A stretch of 64,000 nucleotides of DNA from Bacteroidales bacterium. GTDB lineage: Bacteria; Bacteroidota; Bacteroidia; Bacteroidales; VadinHA17. Positions 55,901 through 64,000 of the stretch are shown here, in pieces (the first letter of the stretch is position 1; every line of letters starts with the position of its first letter). The stretch lies in NCBI GenBank assembly GCA_025358455.1, contig JANYJP010000003.1, positions 1 through 64,000 on the forward strand. Direction: 5' to 3'. The position numbers and the translations under genes are program-made. The notes beneath the pieces were generated by a model that worked only from the letters and a program-made list of their open reading frames with translations, had not been told where the DNA came from and searched no databases.

Positions 55901-56347
55901 GCAAGTTTTCAAGGTTCGCAGGGAAATGATGTATTATGTGTTACCAGAGATGCAGGTTACAGTGGAAGATCACGCGTACGTGGATACGCTTATACAAATA
56001 ACTACTGGAAATCTGAAGAAGATCCGGGAGATGGTAAAACATTCAGGCCAAACGATACCCCAACAGGTGGTACCCGCAGACCTAACCAGAACTGGATTGA
56101 TGACGGATCATTTCTAAGGGTAACCAACATAACCCTTAGTTATATCTTACCGGAAAAAATTTCCAAAAAACTCACCCTCAATTCTCTGAGAGTATATGCT
56201 ACCGCTACTAATCCATTCCTGTTCACAAATTACGTTTCCTTTAACCCGGATGTAAGCTTCAGGGGCAACCCACTTCAGCCGGGTAATGAGGCAAATGATT
56301 ATCCTTTAGGGAAGGGAATGATTTTTGGTATAAATGCAGCTTTTTGA
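52919..56347 (+). CDS. SusC/RagA-type TonB-dependent outer-membrane transporter with STN domain
   Basis: Outer-membrane glycan importer. After a long signal region (residues 1-45) comes the STN signalling domain (about 50-125, ISIDMKNAPLEKVMDEIE-like), a CarboxypepD_reg-like domain (about 140-225), the plug beginning VVVIGYGTVKKKDLTGSV near 225, and a 22-strand barrel ending in an aromatic residue (GINAAF). The STN domain indicates sigma/anti-sigma control and explains the upstream pair. The 1142-residue length is typical. SusD follows after 30 bases. Confidence 0.95.
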   Translation: MKKIFDLRVSSYPILKKLIMGLKIAILLAVVSVTTVLASDSYSQGAKVSIDMKNAPLEKVMDEIERQTEFYFIFNQKQIDVNRVVDIQVENRLITDILPELLKGTNVNFAILDRKILLTTEPLGNSDAIAIASIIDQQQTKLSGTIKDALTGDAMPGVNVQIKGTILGSIADVDGIYSINISDPNVVLVFSFVGYKTIEVPTGGKFSVDVKLEPDMAGLDEVVVIGYGTVKKKDLTGSVGSIPANEIKDLASTRIEQALSGKLAGVQVKATSGEPGAAPQIRIRGIGSISAGVDPLYVVDGFPTDNIQMLNPNDIETVDILKDASATAIYGSRGSNGVVLITTKRGKAGPANFTFDTYFGYSKVEKIPKMKNSIDQANWFLDGMRNKNIDAGNNVSGDPTLWKAPVPKIIMDLLDGTNTTDQEALDGIFRTAGQKSYQLSASGGNENVKYVVSGEYLDQDGIVVNSNFKRYSFRSNIDAQLSKKLAIKVNLNPSYTQQVTLPVTGEGCCLGSNIVAAALQIHNFYPLLNPDGSYFNYDGLPALAAVYNPLAVARESKPELNSLRLLGNINAEYSITNDLKLNVMMGTSVVGFKNRRFRPSLDVFFKEPATGRDEASLVYNWLTEYTLNYKKTIGKHNFTGLAGYTVQKQKGYSNFLESTLFPNNLVPTLSAVSGITAGSSDISSWSLISYLARINYIFNNKYYLTSSIRADGSSRFGSEKRYAVFPSAAIAWKISEENFMKSIAVVSNFKLRVSYGESGNNNIGDYSQYATIAYQKYPFGETSVGGIAPNAIANPSLTWEKQRQFNVGIDAGLYKDRISVSVDNFKSVNSDLLLNVNIPGITGFISTLKNIGEVQNHGWEFVLSTKNLVGKFEWSTDFNLSTYKNKVTKLGPQGDPIYSGNNVTMIGQPIGMFYGYITDGIFKNAAELAAGPIYNPGAADRSRVGDIRFKDISGPDGIPDGVINNLDNTIMGNPYPKFYYGMTNKFAYKSFALIASFQGSQGNDVLCVTRDAGYSGRSRVRGYAYTNNYWKSEEDPGDGKTFRPNDTPTGGTRRPNQNWIDDGSFLRVTNITLSYILPEKISKKLTLNSLRVYATATNPFLFTNYVSFNPDVSFRGNPLQPGNEANDYPLGKGMIFGINAAF

Positions 56348-56377
56348 TGAACGGTTATAATTATAAAGTAAACTGAT

Positions 56378-57802
56378 ATGAAAAAAATAATATATATGGT
56401 TGCATTGATATCGATTATCATGATATCGTGCAAAAAGGATTTCCTGGATATAATCCCTGAATCTACTGTAACAACTGAACTCTTGTATAAAACGGATAAA
56501 GATTTTCAGGATGCAGTAACAGGTTGTTACACTGCATTAAGAGATCAATATGCGAATATGTATGTATTGGGAGATGTGCGTAGCGATGATGCATGGCATG
56601 CACTCGGCAATAACGTGAGTATGAATGCTATTAATGCCTTCTCGGAAAGAAGTAGTGAAAGTATTTATGCAAGTACCTGGCGAAATTACTACCTGGTTAT
56701 ATCCAGGGCTAATACGCTTTTATCAAAGATTGAAGGAAAAGACGAAGCTGTTATTATAAATAAAACCAGACATATTGCTGAAGCAAAATTTCTCAGGGCT
56801 CTTGCCTATTTTGATTTAACAAGAATCTTTGGTGCTGTACCAATGGTAACAATTCCCGTTTCAATTGAAGAATCATACAAGGTAGGTAGAACAAGTGTGC
56901 CTGAAATTTATGCTAATGTCATTATCCCTGATTTATTAGATGCAGAAGGCGGATTATCAGTCAAGTACACTGGCACAAATATCGGAAGAGCTACCTCAGG
57001 GGCAGCTAAATCTTTGTTAGGCAAAGCTTATTTATATCAGAAAGATTTCGCTAAAGCTGAAGCAAAATTTAAGGAAGTGACTACCCTCGGGTATGCATTA
57101 CTGCCCAAGTACAGTGATTTGTTTGATTATACAAAAAATGAACATCACAGTGAATATGTTTTCGATATTGAATATATAGCCGGTGGTCTGGGACTTGGAA
57201 GTCACTTTACCAATTCTTTTATACCAAAATCAACGGGAGCATTTGCAGATACTTATTTTGGTATCAAAGGTGGACTCGGGGAACTGAATACGCCTACAAT
57301 GGAATTATTCAACGCGTTCACTCCTAATGACCCAAGAAGATTAATTACTGTGGACACAAACAAGATATTCTACAAGTTTATTCAGATATCTACTTTCACA
57401 AAAAAATACGTAACTCCCGTAGCCAGCCTTAATGATAGTCCTGCAAACTGGAAAGTAATTCGTTATGCAGATGTATTATTAATGTATGCAGAAGCGCTTA
57501 ATGAAAATAATAAGACTGCGGAGGCGCTTACTTATTTAAATCTGATCAGAACCAGAGTCGGCCTGGCTGGCTATACCGGTTTATCTAAAGATCAGGCACG
57601 TGACATGATTTATCTTGAACGCAGGCTTGAGCTCGGGATGGAAGGTCACAGATGGTTTGACCTCGTTCGTACTGGTCGGGCTCTTACTGTTATGGCATCC
57701 ACAGGAATGAAAGATTATAATGTAGTTTATCCTATACCTTTAAGGGAAATTCAGGTCATTAATAATCCTACAGTATTTGCTCAAAATCTCGGGTATGACT
57801 AA
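56378..57802 (+). CDS. SusD/RagB-type glycan-binding lipoprotein
   Basis: Cell-surface lipoprotein that lids the SusC barrel and binds the glycan. Lipobox MISCKKDFLD; helical TPR-like scaffold (AEAKFLRALAYFDLTRIFG near residue 132) and the conserved C-terminus (RRLELGMEGHRWFDLVRTGR near 408; PIPLREIQ). The 474-residue length is slightly short for the family. Second gene of the SusCD pair, followed by a strong terminator-like palindrome. Confidence 0.95.
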   Translation: MKKIIYMVALISIIMISCKKDFLDIIPESTVTTELLYKTDKDFQDAVTGCYTALRDQYANMYVLGDVRSDDAWHALGNNVSMNAINAFSERSSESIYASTWRNYYLVISRANTLLSKIEGKDEAVIINKTRHIAEAKFLRALAYFDLTRIFGAVPMVTIPVSIEESYKVGRTSVPEIYANVIIPDLLDAEGGLSVKYTGTNIGRATSGAAKSLLGKAYLYQKDFAKAEAKFKEVTTLGYALLPKYSDLFDYTKNEHHSEYVFDIEYIAGGLGLGSHFTNSFIPKSTGAFADTYFGIKGGLGELNTPTMELFNAFTPNDPRRLITVDTNKIFYKFIQISTFTKKYVTPVASLNDSPANWKVIRYADVLLMYAEALNENNKTAEALTYLNLIRTRVGLAGYTGLSKDQARDMIYLERRLELGMEGHRWFDLVRTGRALTVMASTGMKDYNVVYPIPLREIQVINNPTVFAQNLGYD

Positions 57803-57830
57803 GAGTGGCCAAGGAAATTAAATGATCAGA

Positions 57831-57864
57831 CAATTGCCTCAATTATTTTTAATTGAGGCAATTG
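57831..57864 (+). terminator. Perfect 15-bp palindrome after susD
   Basis: CAATTGCCTCAATTA and TAATTGAGGCAATTG form a perfect stem around TTTT. GATC arms flank it. It separates susCD from the GH92 gene; full termination or tuned readthrough is possible because no T-run follows. Confidence 0.7.
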
Positions 57865-58053
57865 ATGATCGTTTAAATCAATCATCATGTTTTATCTCAT
57901 AGGTATTGCATTGAAAATATGATAGTTGTACTATGATGTTACCCCTTTGACACACTTTTCGACATCCCCCGTAAATGCAAAACCATAATTACCATATTTC
58001 ATGTCATCATGTTTTGCAAACTGAACTTAATTAAAAATAACAAGCTATAAATC
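57865..58053 (+). other. GH92 upstream region
   Basis: Contains the direct repeat TCATCATGTTTT (57882-57893 and 58004-58015) and the small inverted repeat ATAGT-TGT-ACTAT (57922-57934). No TAnnTTTG match with proper spacing. A regulator-controlled promoter is possible. Confidence 0.3.
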
Positions 58054-60339
58054 ATGATTAATCTACGGCATATTTTGAATTTTTTTTTATTAGCGGTAAT
58101 TATTATTACTGTTACCTGGTACCAATCCCTTGCACAGGAGACTTCCAATATTAAATACATTGACCCTACTATAGGCAATGTTGCCCCATTACTTAATACT
58201 AACAGACCAGTTGTTAATCTCCCAAACCAGATGGTGAGAATGTTCCCTATGCGTTATGATCATCTCGATCTTCAGATAACCGGGTTCCCTTTACTTGCAT
58301 TAAATATCATCACACCCCAGGTTATTTTTTCAGTAAAACCCTCTGTTGGTGAAATTTCTGACACCAGTTGGAACAGACGATTAAACTACGATCAGGACTT
58401 TGAAATAACGAGGCCATGGTATTATTCGACCTTAATAACTGATGATGATATTAAGACAGAATATACCGTTGGTGAACATTCAGGGATTTACCGTTTTACT
58501 TTCCCCGCAGGAGTTAAAAAGAATCTTTTACTTTCTCATAATTATGCGGGCGGTCTTTATGACATTGAGAATACAAATGAGATCTACGGAACTGAATTTG
58601 TTGTCGATGCAATTCATCAACAGAAAGGAACAGCATATTTATATGGTGCTTTTTCAGGTACCCCGGAAAGTGGAAAGAATCAGGGTGAAAAAGACTGGGG
58701 TAAATACTCTGTTGGCTGGTGGGGTGGAGCAAAGCCCGGCAAGATGGCAGGAGAAAAAGCCTGGATAAGTTATAAAGAAAAAGATCCTTCAGTAGTCGAA
58801 TTCCGTTATGCCATATCTTTCATTAGCCGTGAACAGGCCAGAAAGAATTTTGAAGAGCTTAAAGGTGTTACTTTTGATAAGCTGAAGGAAAAAGGTAAAT
58901 CAGAATGGACAAAAGTTATTGATCAGATAAAAGTCGAAGGAGGAACTGAAGCACAAAAGCGCACTTTTTACACTGCCTTATATCGTTGTTATGCACGAAT
59001 GACTAATGTAACAGAGGATGGTAAGTATTTCAGTGGTTATGATAAAACAACACATACCGACAAGAGGCCATTTTATGTTGATGACTATTCCTGGGGCAAC
59101 TTTTTAGCATTACACCCATTATATATAATTCTTAATCCTGAACGTGAAGCTGATATGCTTCAGTCATATGTTCGTATGTACCAGGAGAGCGGATGGATGC
59201 CTGACTATCCCAAGGTTTTTGGTGATCGTGAGGGCATGTTTGCATTCCATTCAGCAGTCATGTTTCTTGATGCCTATCGTAAAGGGGTCCGTAATTTCGA
59301 TGTTGATAAAGCATTCGAAGGTATGCTTAAAAGTGCTGAAGAAGCTACTATGCTTCCATCCAGAAATGGTCCGAAAGGAGCCTTGGAGGATTTTTATAAC
59401 GAAAAAGGGTATTATCCCGCTCTTCATCCTGGAGAACCTGAAACTGATAGTGTTGCCCTGGGTAAACATGGACAAAAACGATCAGCTGTTGCCATAACGT
59501 TAGGACATAGCACTGATGCATGGGCATTAAGTGAAATGGCTAAAGAATTAGGAAAGACAGACGTTTATGAAAAGTTTGCTCCCAAAGCAAAAAACTATAA
59601 AAACCTGTGGAATTCAGAGTCAGCCTTTTTTCTTCCAAAAGATGATAAAGGAAATTGGATTAATATTGATCCCAAATTTCCGGAAGGATCATCAGGAGAG
59701 TATTATAATGAGAACAACGGATGGATATATCTTTGGAACGTTCAACACGATATTGAAGGGTTGATCGGATTATTTGGAAGCGCAGAAAAAATGGAACAAA
59801 AACTCGATCAGCTTTTTATTGAGAGATTGGACCGTGGTAAGGTTGCATTCTATACAAAATTCCCTGACCAGACCGGTTTAATTGGAAACTATGGGATTGG
59901 TAACCAGGTTTCATTCTTTATTCCATACATTTATAATTATACCAACTCTCCATGGAAGACACAAAAAATGACACGTCTGTTATTAGATACCTGGTTCAAA
60001 GATGACATTTTTGGAGTACCGGGAGATGAAGACGGCGGATCGATGTCAGCATTTGTGGTATTTTCTTCCATGGGTTTCTACCCGGTTAAACCCGGAATCC
60101 CAATGTATACAATTACCAGTCCTTTATTTAATAAAGTCACCATTGATCTTCCAAATGGGAAAGCATTTACACTCATTGCAAAAAACAATTCAAGGACAAA
60201 TAAGTATATTCAGTCAGCCAAATTAAATGGCAAAGTATTATCAACTCCCTGGTTTTCACATAATGACTTGATAAACGGGGGAACTCTGGTACTGGACATG
60301 GGAGAAAAACCAAGCAAAACATGGGGTGTATCAAAGTAA
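58054..60339 (+). CDS. GH92-family alpha-mannosidase
   Basis: Exported calcium-dependent exo-alpha-mannosidase family. Signal peptide (ends QSLAQ). The N-terminal beta-sandwich begins IKYIDPTIGN; the alpha/alpha barrel holds YVDDYSWGNFLALHPL near residue 345 and the family signature PGDEDGGSMSAFVVFSSMGF near 655, in which GDEDGGSMSA replaces the commoner GNDDCGQMSA. The first 150 residues are divergent from standard GH92. At 761 residues it is normal. The sequence supports family membership; linkage is not determinable. It is the first enzyme of the PUL. Confidence 0.9.
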   Translation: MINLRHILNFFLLAVIIITVTWYQSLAQETSNIKYIDPTIGNVAPLLNTNRPVVNLPNQMVRMFPMRYDHLDLQITGFPLLALNIITPQVIFSVKPSVGEISDTSWNRRLNYDQDFEITRPWYYSTLITDDDIKTEYTVGEHSGIYRFTFPAGVKKNLLLSHNYAGGLYDIENTNEIYGTEFVVDAIHQQKGTAYLYGAFSGTPESGKNQGEKDWGKYSVGWWGGAKPGKMAGEKAWISYKEKDPSVVEFRYAISFISREQARKNFEELKGVTFDKLKEKGKSEWTKVIDQIKVEGGTEAQKRTFYTALYRCYARMTNVTEDGKYFSGYDKTTHTDKRPFYVDDYSWGNFLALHPLYIILNPEREADMLQSYVRMYQESGWMPDYPKVFGDREGMFAFHSAVMFLDAYRKGVRNFDVDKAFEGMLKSAEEATMLPSRNGPKGALEDFYNEKGYYPALHPGEPETDSVALGKHGQKRSAVAITLGHSTDAWALSEMAKELGKTDVYEKFAPKAKNYKNLWNSESAFFLPKDDKGNWINIDPKFPEGSSGEYYNENNGWIYLWNVQHDIEGLIGLFGSAEKMEQKLDQLFIERLDRGKVAFYTKFPDQTGLIGNYGIGNQVSFFIPYIYNYTNSPWKTQKMTRLLLDTWFKDDIFGVPGDEDGGSMSAFVVFSSMGFYPVKPGIPMYTITSPLFNKVTIDLPNGKAFTLIAKNNSRTNKYIQSAKLNGKVLSTPWFSHNDLINGGTLVLDMGEKPSKTWGVSK

Positions 60340-60385
60340 TACATGATCAGAATAAGAAAAGAAATATCAAATAGTTAAAGACTAC

Positions 60386-60409
60386 CCGGATGGTTGCATG
60401 ACCATCCGG
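60386..60409 (+). terminator. Hairpin after GH92
   Basis: CCGGATGGT and ACCATCCGG make a perfect 9-bp stem with the loop TGCATG. It abuts the first base of the GH92 remnant at 60410. Confidence 0.55.
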
Positions 60410-60625
60410 ATTGATTTACCAAATGTGAAAACATTTGCACTTATTTCGAACAAAAATTCAAGGACAAATAAATATATACAAACTGCATCCTTAAATGGGA
60501 AGACATTAAATACTCCGTGGTTTTAGCATGACAATATTATTAATGTAGAAACTTTGGTTCTGGAGATGGGAGAAAAGCCGGTACAGTGGAATAATCAATA
60601 TATGGCTTTAATAAATTGTAATTAG
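60410..60625 (+). pseudogene. Remnant of a second GH92 gene (C-terminal tail)
   Basis: The translated stretch IDLPNVKTFALISNKNSRTN, and the following residues to MGEKPVQW, align without gaps with the C-terminus of the intact GH92 upstream (IDLPNGKAFTLIAKNNSRTN onward). An in-frame TAG at 60524 breaks it after TPWF, and the N-terminal 90% is absent. AATTCAAGGACAAATAA is identical in both copies (60187-60203 and 60455-60471). It is the decayed end of a tandem duplicate deleted down to its tail. Confidence 0.88.
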
Positions 60626-60649
60626 TAGCTCGGTAAAATGCTGTAAATC

Positions 60650-62233
60650 ATGAAAAAATTAATTATTATCCTGATTTTACTTTTTTGGATCACAGGAGTA
60701 AAAGCCCAGTTATCTCAGAAATCCGATCCGGATTTTGAAGTCTCAGCAAGTCTTTATCCCTGGGATGTTCACGATGAGGGTATCAATGTTATGCTTGATA
60801 ATCTGACAGGAATGGCGGGGGTAAACTCAGTATACCTGATAGCAGTAATGCATCAGGAACATCGTCCGTTTCTTGGTCCTGAAGGAACAGGACCATGGCA
60901 CTATATCCATAATCCTGCCCGGCCAGAATGGTACGCTGAAGATTCCCGCGCTTATTTTCATCCACAGATGAGTTTATATGGTCGGATTAAACCGTTTATG
61001 TCTGACAATTCATGGCTAAGTGAAACCGATTGGCTCAAAGTGGTGATAGATGCTGCAAGGGCCAGGGGACTCAAAGTTGGGGTAGAGGTTTCTCATACCT
61101 ACCTACCAAAATCAATTTATAAAAATAATCCCGAGTATCAACAAATTGACATAAATGGCAAACCAATCGGACCCATGGGCACACCCTGCCCGAATAACCC
61201 TGATATCCGGGAGTATCTGTTGGCTCTTTATGGGGATCTCGCCAGAAATTATGATGTTGACTTTGTTCAGACCTGCATGTTATTATTTCCTGATGGGTAT
61301 ACCAGGAATAGCATCTGCTTTTGCGAATCGTGCCAGAAAGAGGCAAAAGCCATGGGTTTTGACATGACAGCTGCAATTCCGGTACTAAGAGACAATCCTA
61401 ATGCTCAGCCACAGTTAGATCACGCGCTGAACTTCAAAAGAACAACAACTTCAAAAATATACAAGATGGTAATTGATCGGATTTATAAGGAAAATCCGAA
61501 AATTGATTTCAGGATTAATGACCTCAATAACAGACCTTCCGGATTGTATCTTGAAGATCTGAAAGGGTATATCACTTCAGTTCATATGTCAACTCATACT
61601 GAGCAGAATGGTTACGAAAGATCAGACAGGAAATCAAGGATGGAAACAATTCGGTATTTTCTGGGGCCCGATGTTCCCCTCATCCCGGGTATCCCGGTTC
61701 GGATATTCGCTACTCCTGCCATTGTTAAGTCGAGCATTAAAATTTCGGTGGATAACGGGGCAAAAGGAATCGCTCTAAAGCATTATGATGGTGCATCCTA
61801 TTCATTATTACGGGCTGTTCGTGACGGACTTAGTGCCGCAGGCGTCAAAGGATTTTCCTCTCATTCGGGTATGGAAGTAGAAAGCATGAAGCTTAATGGA
61901 TATATTCCTGATTCATGTCTGATAGAACATTGTGTGAAAACTACCGGAACCGGATCAGCCAAATCGATATTTGTTAATGAATCAGGAATTTATGATGTTC
62001 AGATATCATATGTTGATGAAAAAGACGGGCAGGGAACAATAAATCTTTCAGTCGGTGGTAAACAAAAATCATCCTGGAAATTGAATGAAGATACAGATTG
62101 CTGGAAGGTAAAAACTATCCGTAATGTTAAAATTAAAAAAGGTGATGAAATATTAATAACCGGTATCGCCAATGGGAAAGAATGTGCACGTGTAGATTAT
62201 ATTGATTTTCTAAATATTAATCAGAAACATTAA
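60650..62233 (+). CDS. Exported TIM-barrel protein, putative glycoside hydrolase, with C-terminal binding module
   Basis: Family not recognised. A signal peptide ends at GVKAQ. Residues about 30-400 look like a (beta/alpha)8 barrel: ARARGLKVGVEVSHTYLP, NYDVDFVQTCMLLFPDG, the zinc-like cysteine pair CFCESCQKEA near residue 223, IDFRINDLNNRPSG and ISVDNGAKGIALKHYDGASY. The last 120 residues (MEVESMKLNGYIPDS; TINLSVGGKQKSSWK) resemble a beta-sandwich carbohydrate-binding module. Position after GH92 in a PUL suggests action on the same glycan. Catalytic residues are not assigned. Confidence 0.7.
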   Translation: MKKLIIILILLFWITGVKAQLSQKSDPDFEVSASLYPWDVHDEGINVMLDNLTGMAGVNSVYLIAVMHQEHRPFLGPEGTGPWHYIHNPARPEWYAEDSRAYFHPQMSLYGRIKPFMSDNSWLSETDWLKVVIDAARARGLKVGVEVSHTYLPKSIYKNNPEYQQIDINGKPIGPMGTPCPNNPDIREYLLALYGDLARNYDVDFVQTCMLLFPDGYTRNSICFCESCQKEAKAMGFDMTAAIPVLRDNPNAQPQLDHALNFKRTTTSKIYKMVIDRIYKENPKIDFRINDLNNRPSGLYLEDLKGYITSVHMSTHTEQNGYERSDRKSRMETIRYFLGPDVPLIPGIPVRIFATPAIVKSSIKISVDNGAKGIALKHYDGASYSLLRAVRDGLSAAGVKGFSSHSGMEVESMKLNGYIPDSCLIEHCVKTTGTGSAKSIFVNESGIYDVQISYVDEKDGQGTINLSVGGKQKSSWKLNEDTDCWKVKTIRNVKIKKGDEILITGIANGKECARVDYIDFLNINQKH

Positions 62234-62248
62234 AAAAAAATTGAAATT

Positions 62249-63931
62249 ATGACTGATGGAATTCTTGCGTTGCTAGCGGCAATACCAATTCTTGCAATCT
62301 TTATTCTGATGGTGGGTTTTCGCTGGCCCGCGACTAAAGCTATGCCTTTCGCATTTTTTATTACATTGCTCTTAGCCCTGTTTGTATGGAAGACACCAAT
62401 GAACTGGATATTAGCTTCGAGTTTGAATGGAGTTTTTATAGCCCTGACGATCATTCTTATAGTATTTGGAGCACTGACATTACTTTTTTCACTGAGAGAA
62501 AGCGGAGCACTTACGATAATTAATGAAGGCTTCTCCTATGTGTCATCCGACAGAAGGATCCAAACAATCATTATTGCATGGATGTTTGGGGGATTTCTTG
62601 AAGCATCAGCAGGATTTGGAGCACCAATAGCTCTCGTTGCACCTTTGCTTCTTTCGATTGGGTTTCCGGCGATGGCATCAGTTATGGTTGCTCTGGTAGG
62701 AAATAGTACTCCGGTATCGTTTGGTACTGTTGGAACACCGACATTAATCGGAATAGGGACATCACTGAATACGCCCTCAATCCTTAGTACTCTCTCAGAA
62801 CACGGAATGACGTATAGCGAATTTATTCATAAAATCGGAGTATGGACTGCTATCCAGCATTTTATTCCGGGGATGTTAATGCCTCTGATAATGGTCGTTT
62901 TGCTGACCAGATTCTTTGGCGAACGGAAAAGTATAAGAGAGGGTCTGGCAATCTGGCCATATGCAATTTTTGCTGGTCTTTGTTTTGTTGTCCCGTCACT
63001 CATTGTCGCCATATTTCTTGGACCGGAATTCCCTAGTCTTATCGGCGGATTAGTAGGTTTAATTATACTGGTACCTGCCACGAAAGCCGGCTTCCTGGTA
63101 CCAAAGAAAGTATGGGATTTCCCTGACAAAAAATTGTGGGAACCAAACTGGACAGGCTCGATATCTATGAATAGTCACATCTCAAAAAATCACATCAGCA
63201 TATTTAAAGCATGGTTGCCTTATATTCTTATTGGTGTTCTGCTTGTTACAGCAAGAGTAAGCTTTCTTCCTTTCAGTGCATGGTTGAAAACAGTTACACT
63301 GGCATCCCCTAAACTTTTTGGAACGTCAGTGGTTGCCAGTTTCGAGATTCTGAATAACCCGGGTGTGATGCCCTTTATGTTGATTTCACTGTTTTGTATT
63401 CCACTCTATAAGATGAATAAAAACCAGGTTGGAATTGCATGGAAAGGGGCAATTAAAAGTATCAGAAATCCCTTGATAGCCATGGTTTTTACAGTACCTA
63501 TGGTAAGAATTATGATGCAATCGGGCACAAATCCAAATGATTACCTGAGTATGCCCGTTGCTATGGCCCAATACATAGTAGATTTGTTTAAGGGTGCCTG
63601 GCCGTTAGTGGATTCATTTACAGGCGCTCTGGGTGCTTTTATTGCCGGATCGAATGCTGTATCGAATATGCTTTTTTCACTTTTCCAGTATTCAATTGCT
63701 GACGATCTTGGTATATCACATATCATAATTGTTGCCCTTCAGAACGTCGGAGGAGCATTGGGGAACCTTATAAACGTTCAGAAAATTGTTACGGGATGCG
63801 CTACTGTTGGATTAATTGGTATAGAGGGATTGATTATAAAACGAAATCTTCTCCCATTGGTATTTATTACTCTGCTGACAGGAATAATAGGTCTTCTGTT
63901 AGTGTATGTAATTTCTCCAGGTGTATTTTAA
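62249..63931 (+). CDS. L-lactate permease family transporter
   Basis: Polytopic inner-membrane transporter of the LctP/LldP family (about 13 helices). The hallmarks GFLEASAGFGAPIALVAPLL near residue 112, GNSTPVSFGTVGTPTLIGIG near 150, FIAGSNAVSNMLFSLFQ near 465 and QNVGGALGNLINVQKIV near 498 are all present. It moves L-lactate or glycolate with protons. Length 560 is normal. It follows the TIM-barrel gene by 15 bases, so it is in the PUL transcript, an uncommon place for this family. It could import a carboxylate set free from the glycan, which is speculative. Confidence 0.92.
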   Translation: MTDGILALLAAIPILAIFILMVGFRWPATKAMPFAFFITLLLALFVWKTPMNWILASSLNGVFIALTIILIVFGALTLLFSLRESGALTIINEGFSYVSSDRRIQTIIIAWMFGGFLEASAGFGAPIALVAPLLLSIGFPAMASVMVALVGNSTPVSFGTVGTPTLIGIGTSLNTPSILSTLSEHGMTYSEFIHKIGVWTAIQHFIPGMLMPLIMVVLLTRFFGERKSIREGLAIWPYAIFAGLCFVVPSLIVAIFLGPEFPSLIGGLVGLIILVPATKAGFLVPKKVWDFPDKKLWEPNWTGSISMNSHISKNHISIFKAWLPYILIGVLLVTARVSFLPFSAWLKTVTLASPKLFGTSVVASFEILNNPGVMPFMLISLFCIPLYKMNKNQVGIAWKGAIKSIRNPLIAMVFTVPMVRIMMQSGTNPNDYLSMPVAMAQYIVDLFKGAWPLVDSFTGALGAFIAGSNAVSNMLFSLFQYSIADDLGISHIIIVALQNVGGALGNLINVQKIVTGCATVGLIGIEGLIIKRNLLPLVFITLLTGIIGLLLVYVISPGVF

Positions 63932-64000
63932 CCATATATCCTTATCAGATCCGCTAGCTTTTTTTATTCAGATTGATCTAAAATTACCAGCGGTATATAA

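Overview
The window comes from a Bacteroidota genome, most likely order Bacteroidales. The evidence is a SusC/SusD pair with its own ECF sigma/FecR system, a Bacteroides-type serine palmitoyltransferase, a Nudix-type arabinose regulator, scarce Shine-Dalgarno sequences, AT-rich spacers, and several copies of the Bacteroidota promoter (TTTG, 19-20 bases, TAnnTTTG). I see no insertion sequence, phage, CRISPR array or rRNA. One tRNA gene, tRNA-Lys(CTT), is present.

Layout. 0-8 kb holds unlinked housekeeping and envelope genes: a family 2 glycosyltransferase, a DUF5009 membrane acyltransferase, an orphan HlyD-type adaptor, a YhhN lysoplasmalogenase, a GH30 lipoprotein and a prolyl oligopeptidase. 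The oligopeptidase terminator lies inside the GH30 coding end. 8.5-12.7 kb is a compact cluster of small exported or membrane proteins around YidD: a repeat-like exported protein, a TM2 protein, a LolA-like protein, YidD and two paralogous PGSG-motif proteins. 12.7-16.2 kb carries a GH172 enzyme, a HAD phosphatase and a TolB-like propeller protein. 16.5-21 kb carries a MetV-MetF fusion and xylB-xylA. 21-27.5 kb carries OsmC, the tRNA, a class-V PLP enzyme, a GH127 enzyme, and an SDR/serine palmitoyltransferase pair that probably makes sphingoid bases. 27.8-30.5 kb is a metal-transport operon: PRC-barrel/MgtE_N/CBS protein plus a divergent Nramp. It is preceded by a promoter, a ten-codon leader ORF starting MDDDP and a hairpin that masks the Shine-Dalgarno sequence. 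30.5-33 kb holds an M20 amidohydrolase and an acyltransferase.

33.2-50.6 kb is a long arabinose and arabinan block: sodium/sugar symporter, AraA, Nudix regulator, AraD, AraB, GH51, GH127, a Rid-like/GH9 fusion ORF, sialate-O-acetylesterase-like esterase, aldose 1-epimerase and a Gfo/Idh oxidoreductase. Exported glycosidases and esterase release and deacetylate sugars, the symporter imports arabinose, and AraA-AraB-AraD convert it to D-xylulose 5-phosphate, the same product made by XylA-XylB upstream.

50.7-63.9 kb is a polysaccharide utilization locus: ECF sigma, FecR, SusC with STN domain, SusD, GH92, a decayed second GH92 tail, an unassigned TIM-barrel protein and an L-lactate permease. The STN domain, FecR and sigma factor make a trans-envelope switch that should sense the glycan being imported.

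The most interesting unexplained structure is the leader of the PRC/MgtE_N/CBS-Nramp operon (27.82-27.99 kb). It looks like a metal-responsive leader-peptide and translation-control element. Next in interest are the Rid-GH9 fusion, the YidD/TM2/PGSG cluster, the MetV-MetF fusion, the GH92 remnant, and the long hairpin-bearing gap between sigma and anti-sigma genes. All functions below are read from sequence by eye; no database search was run.
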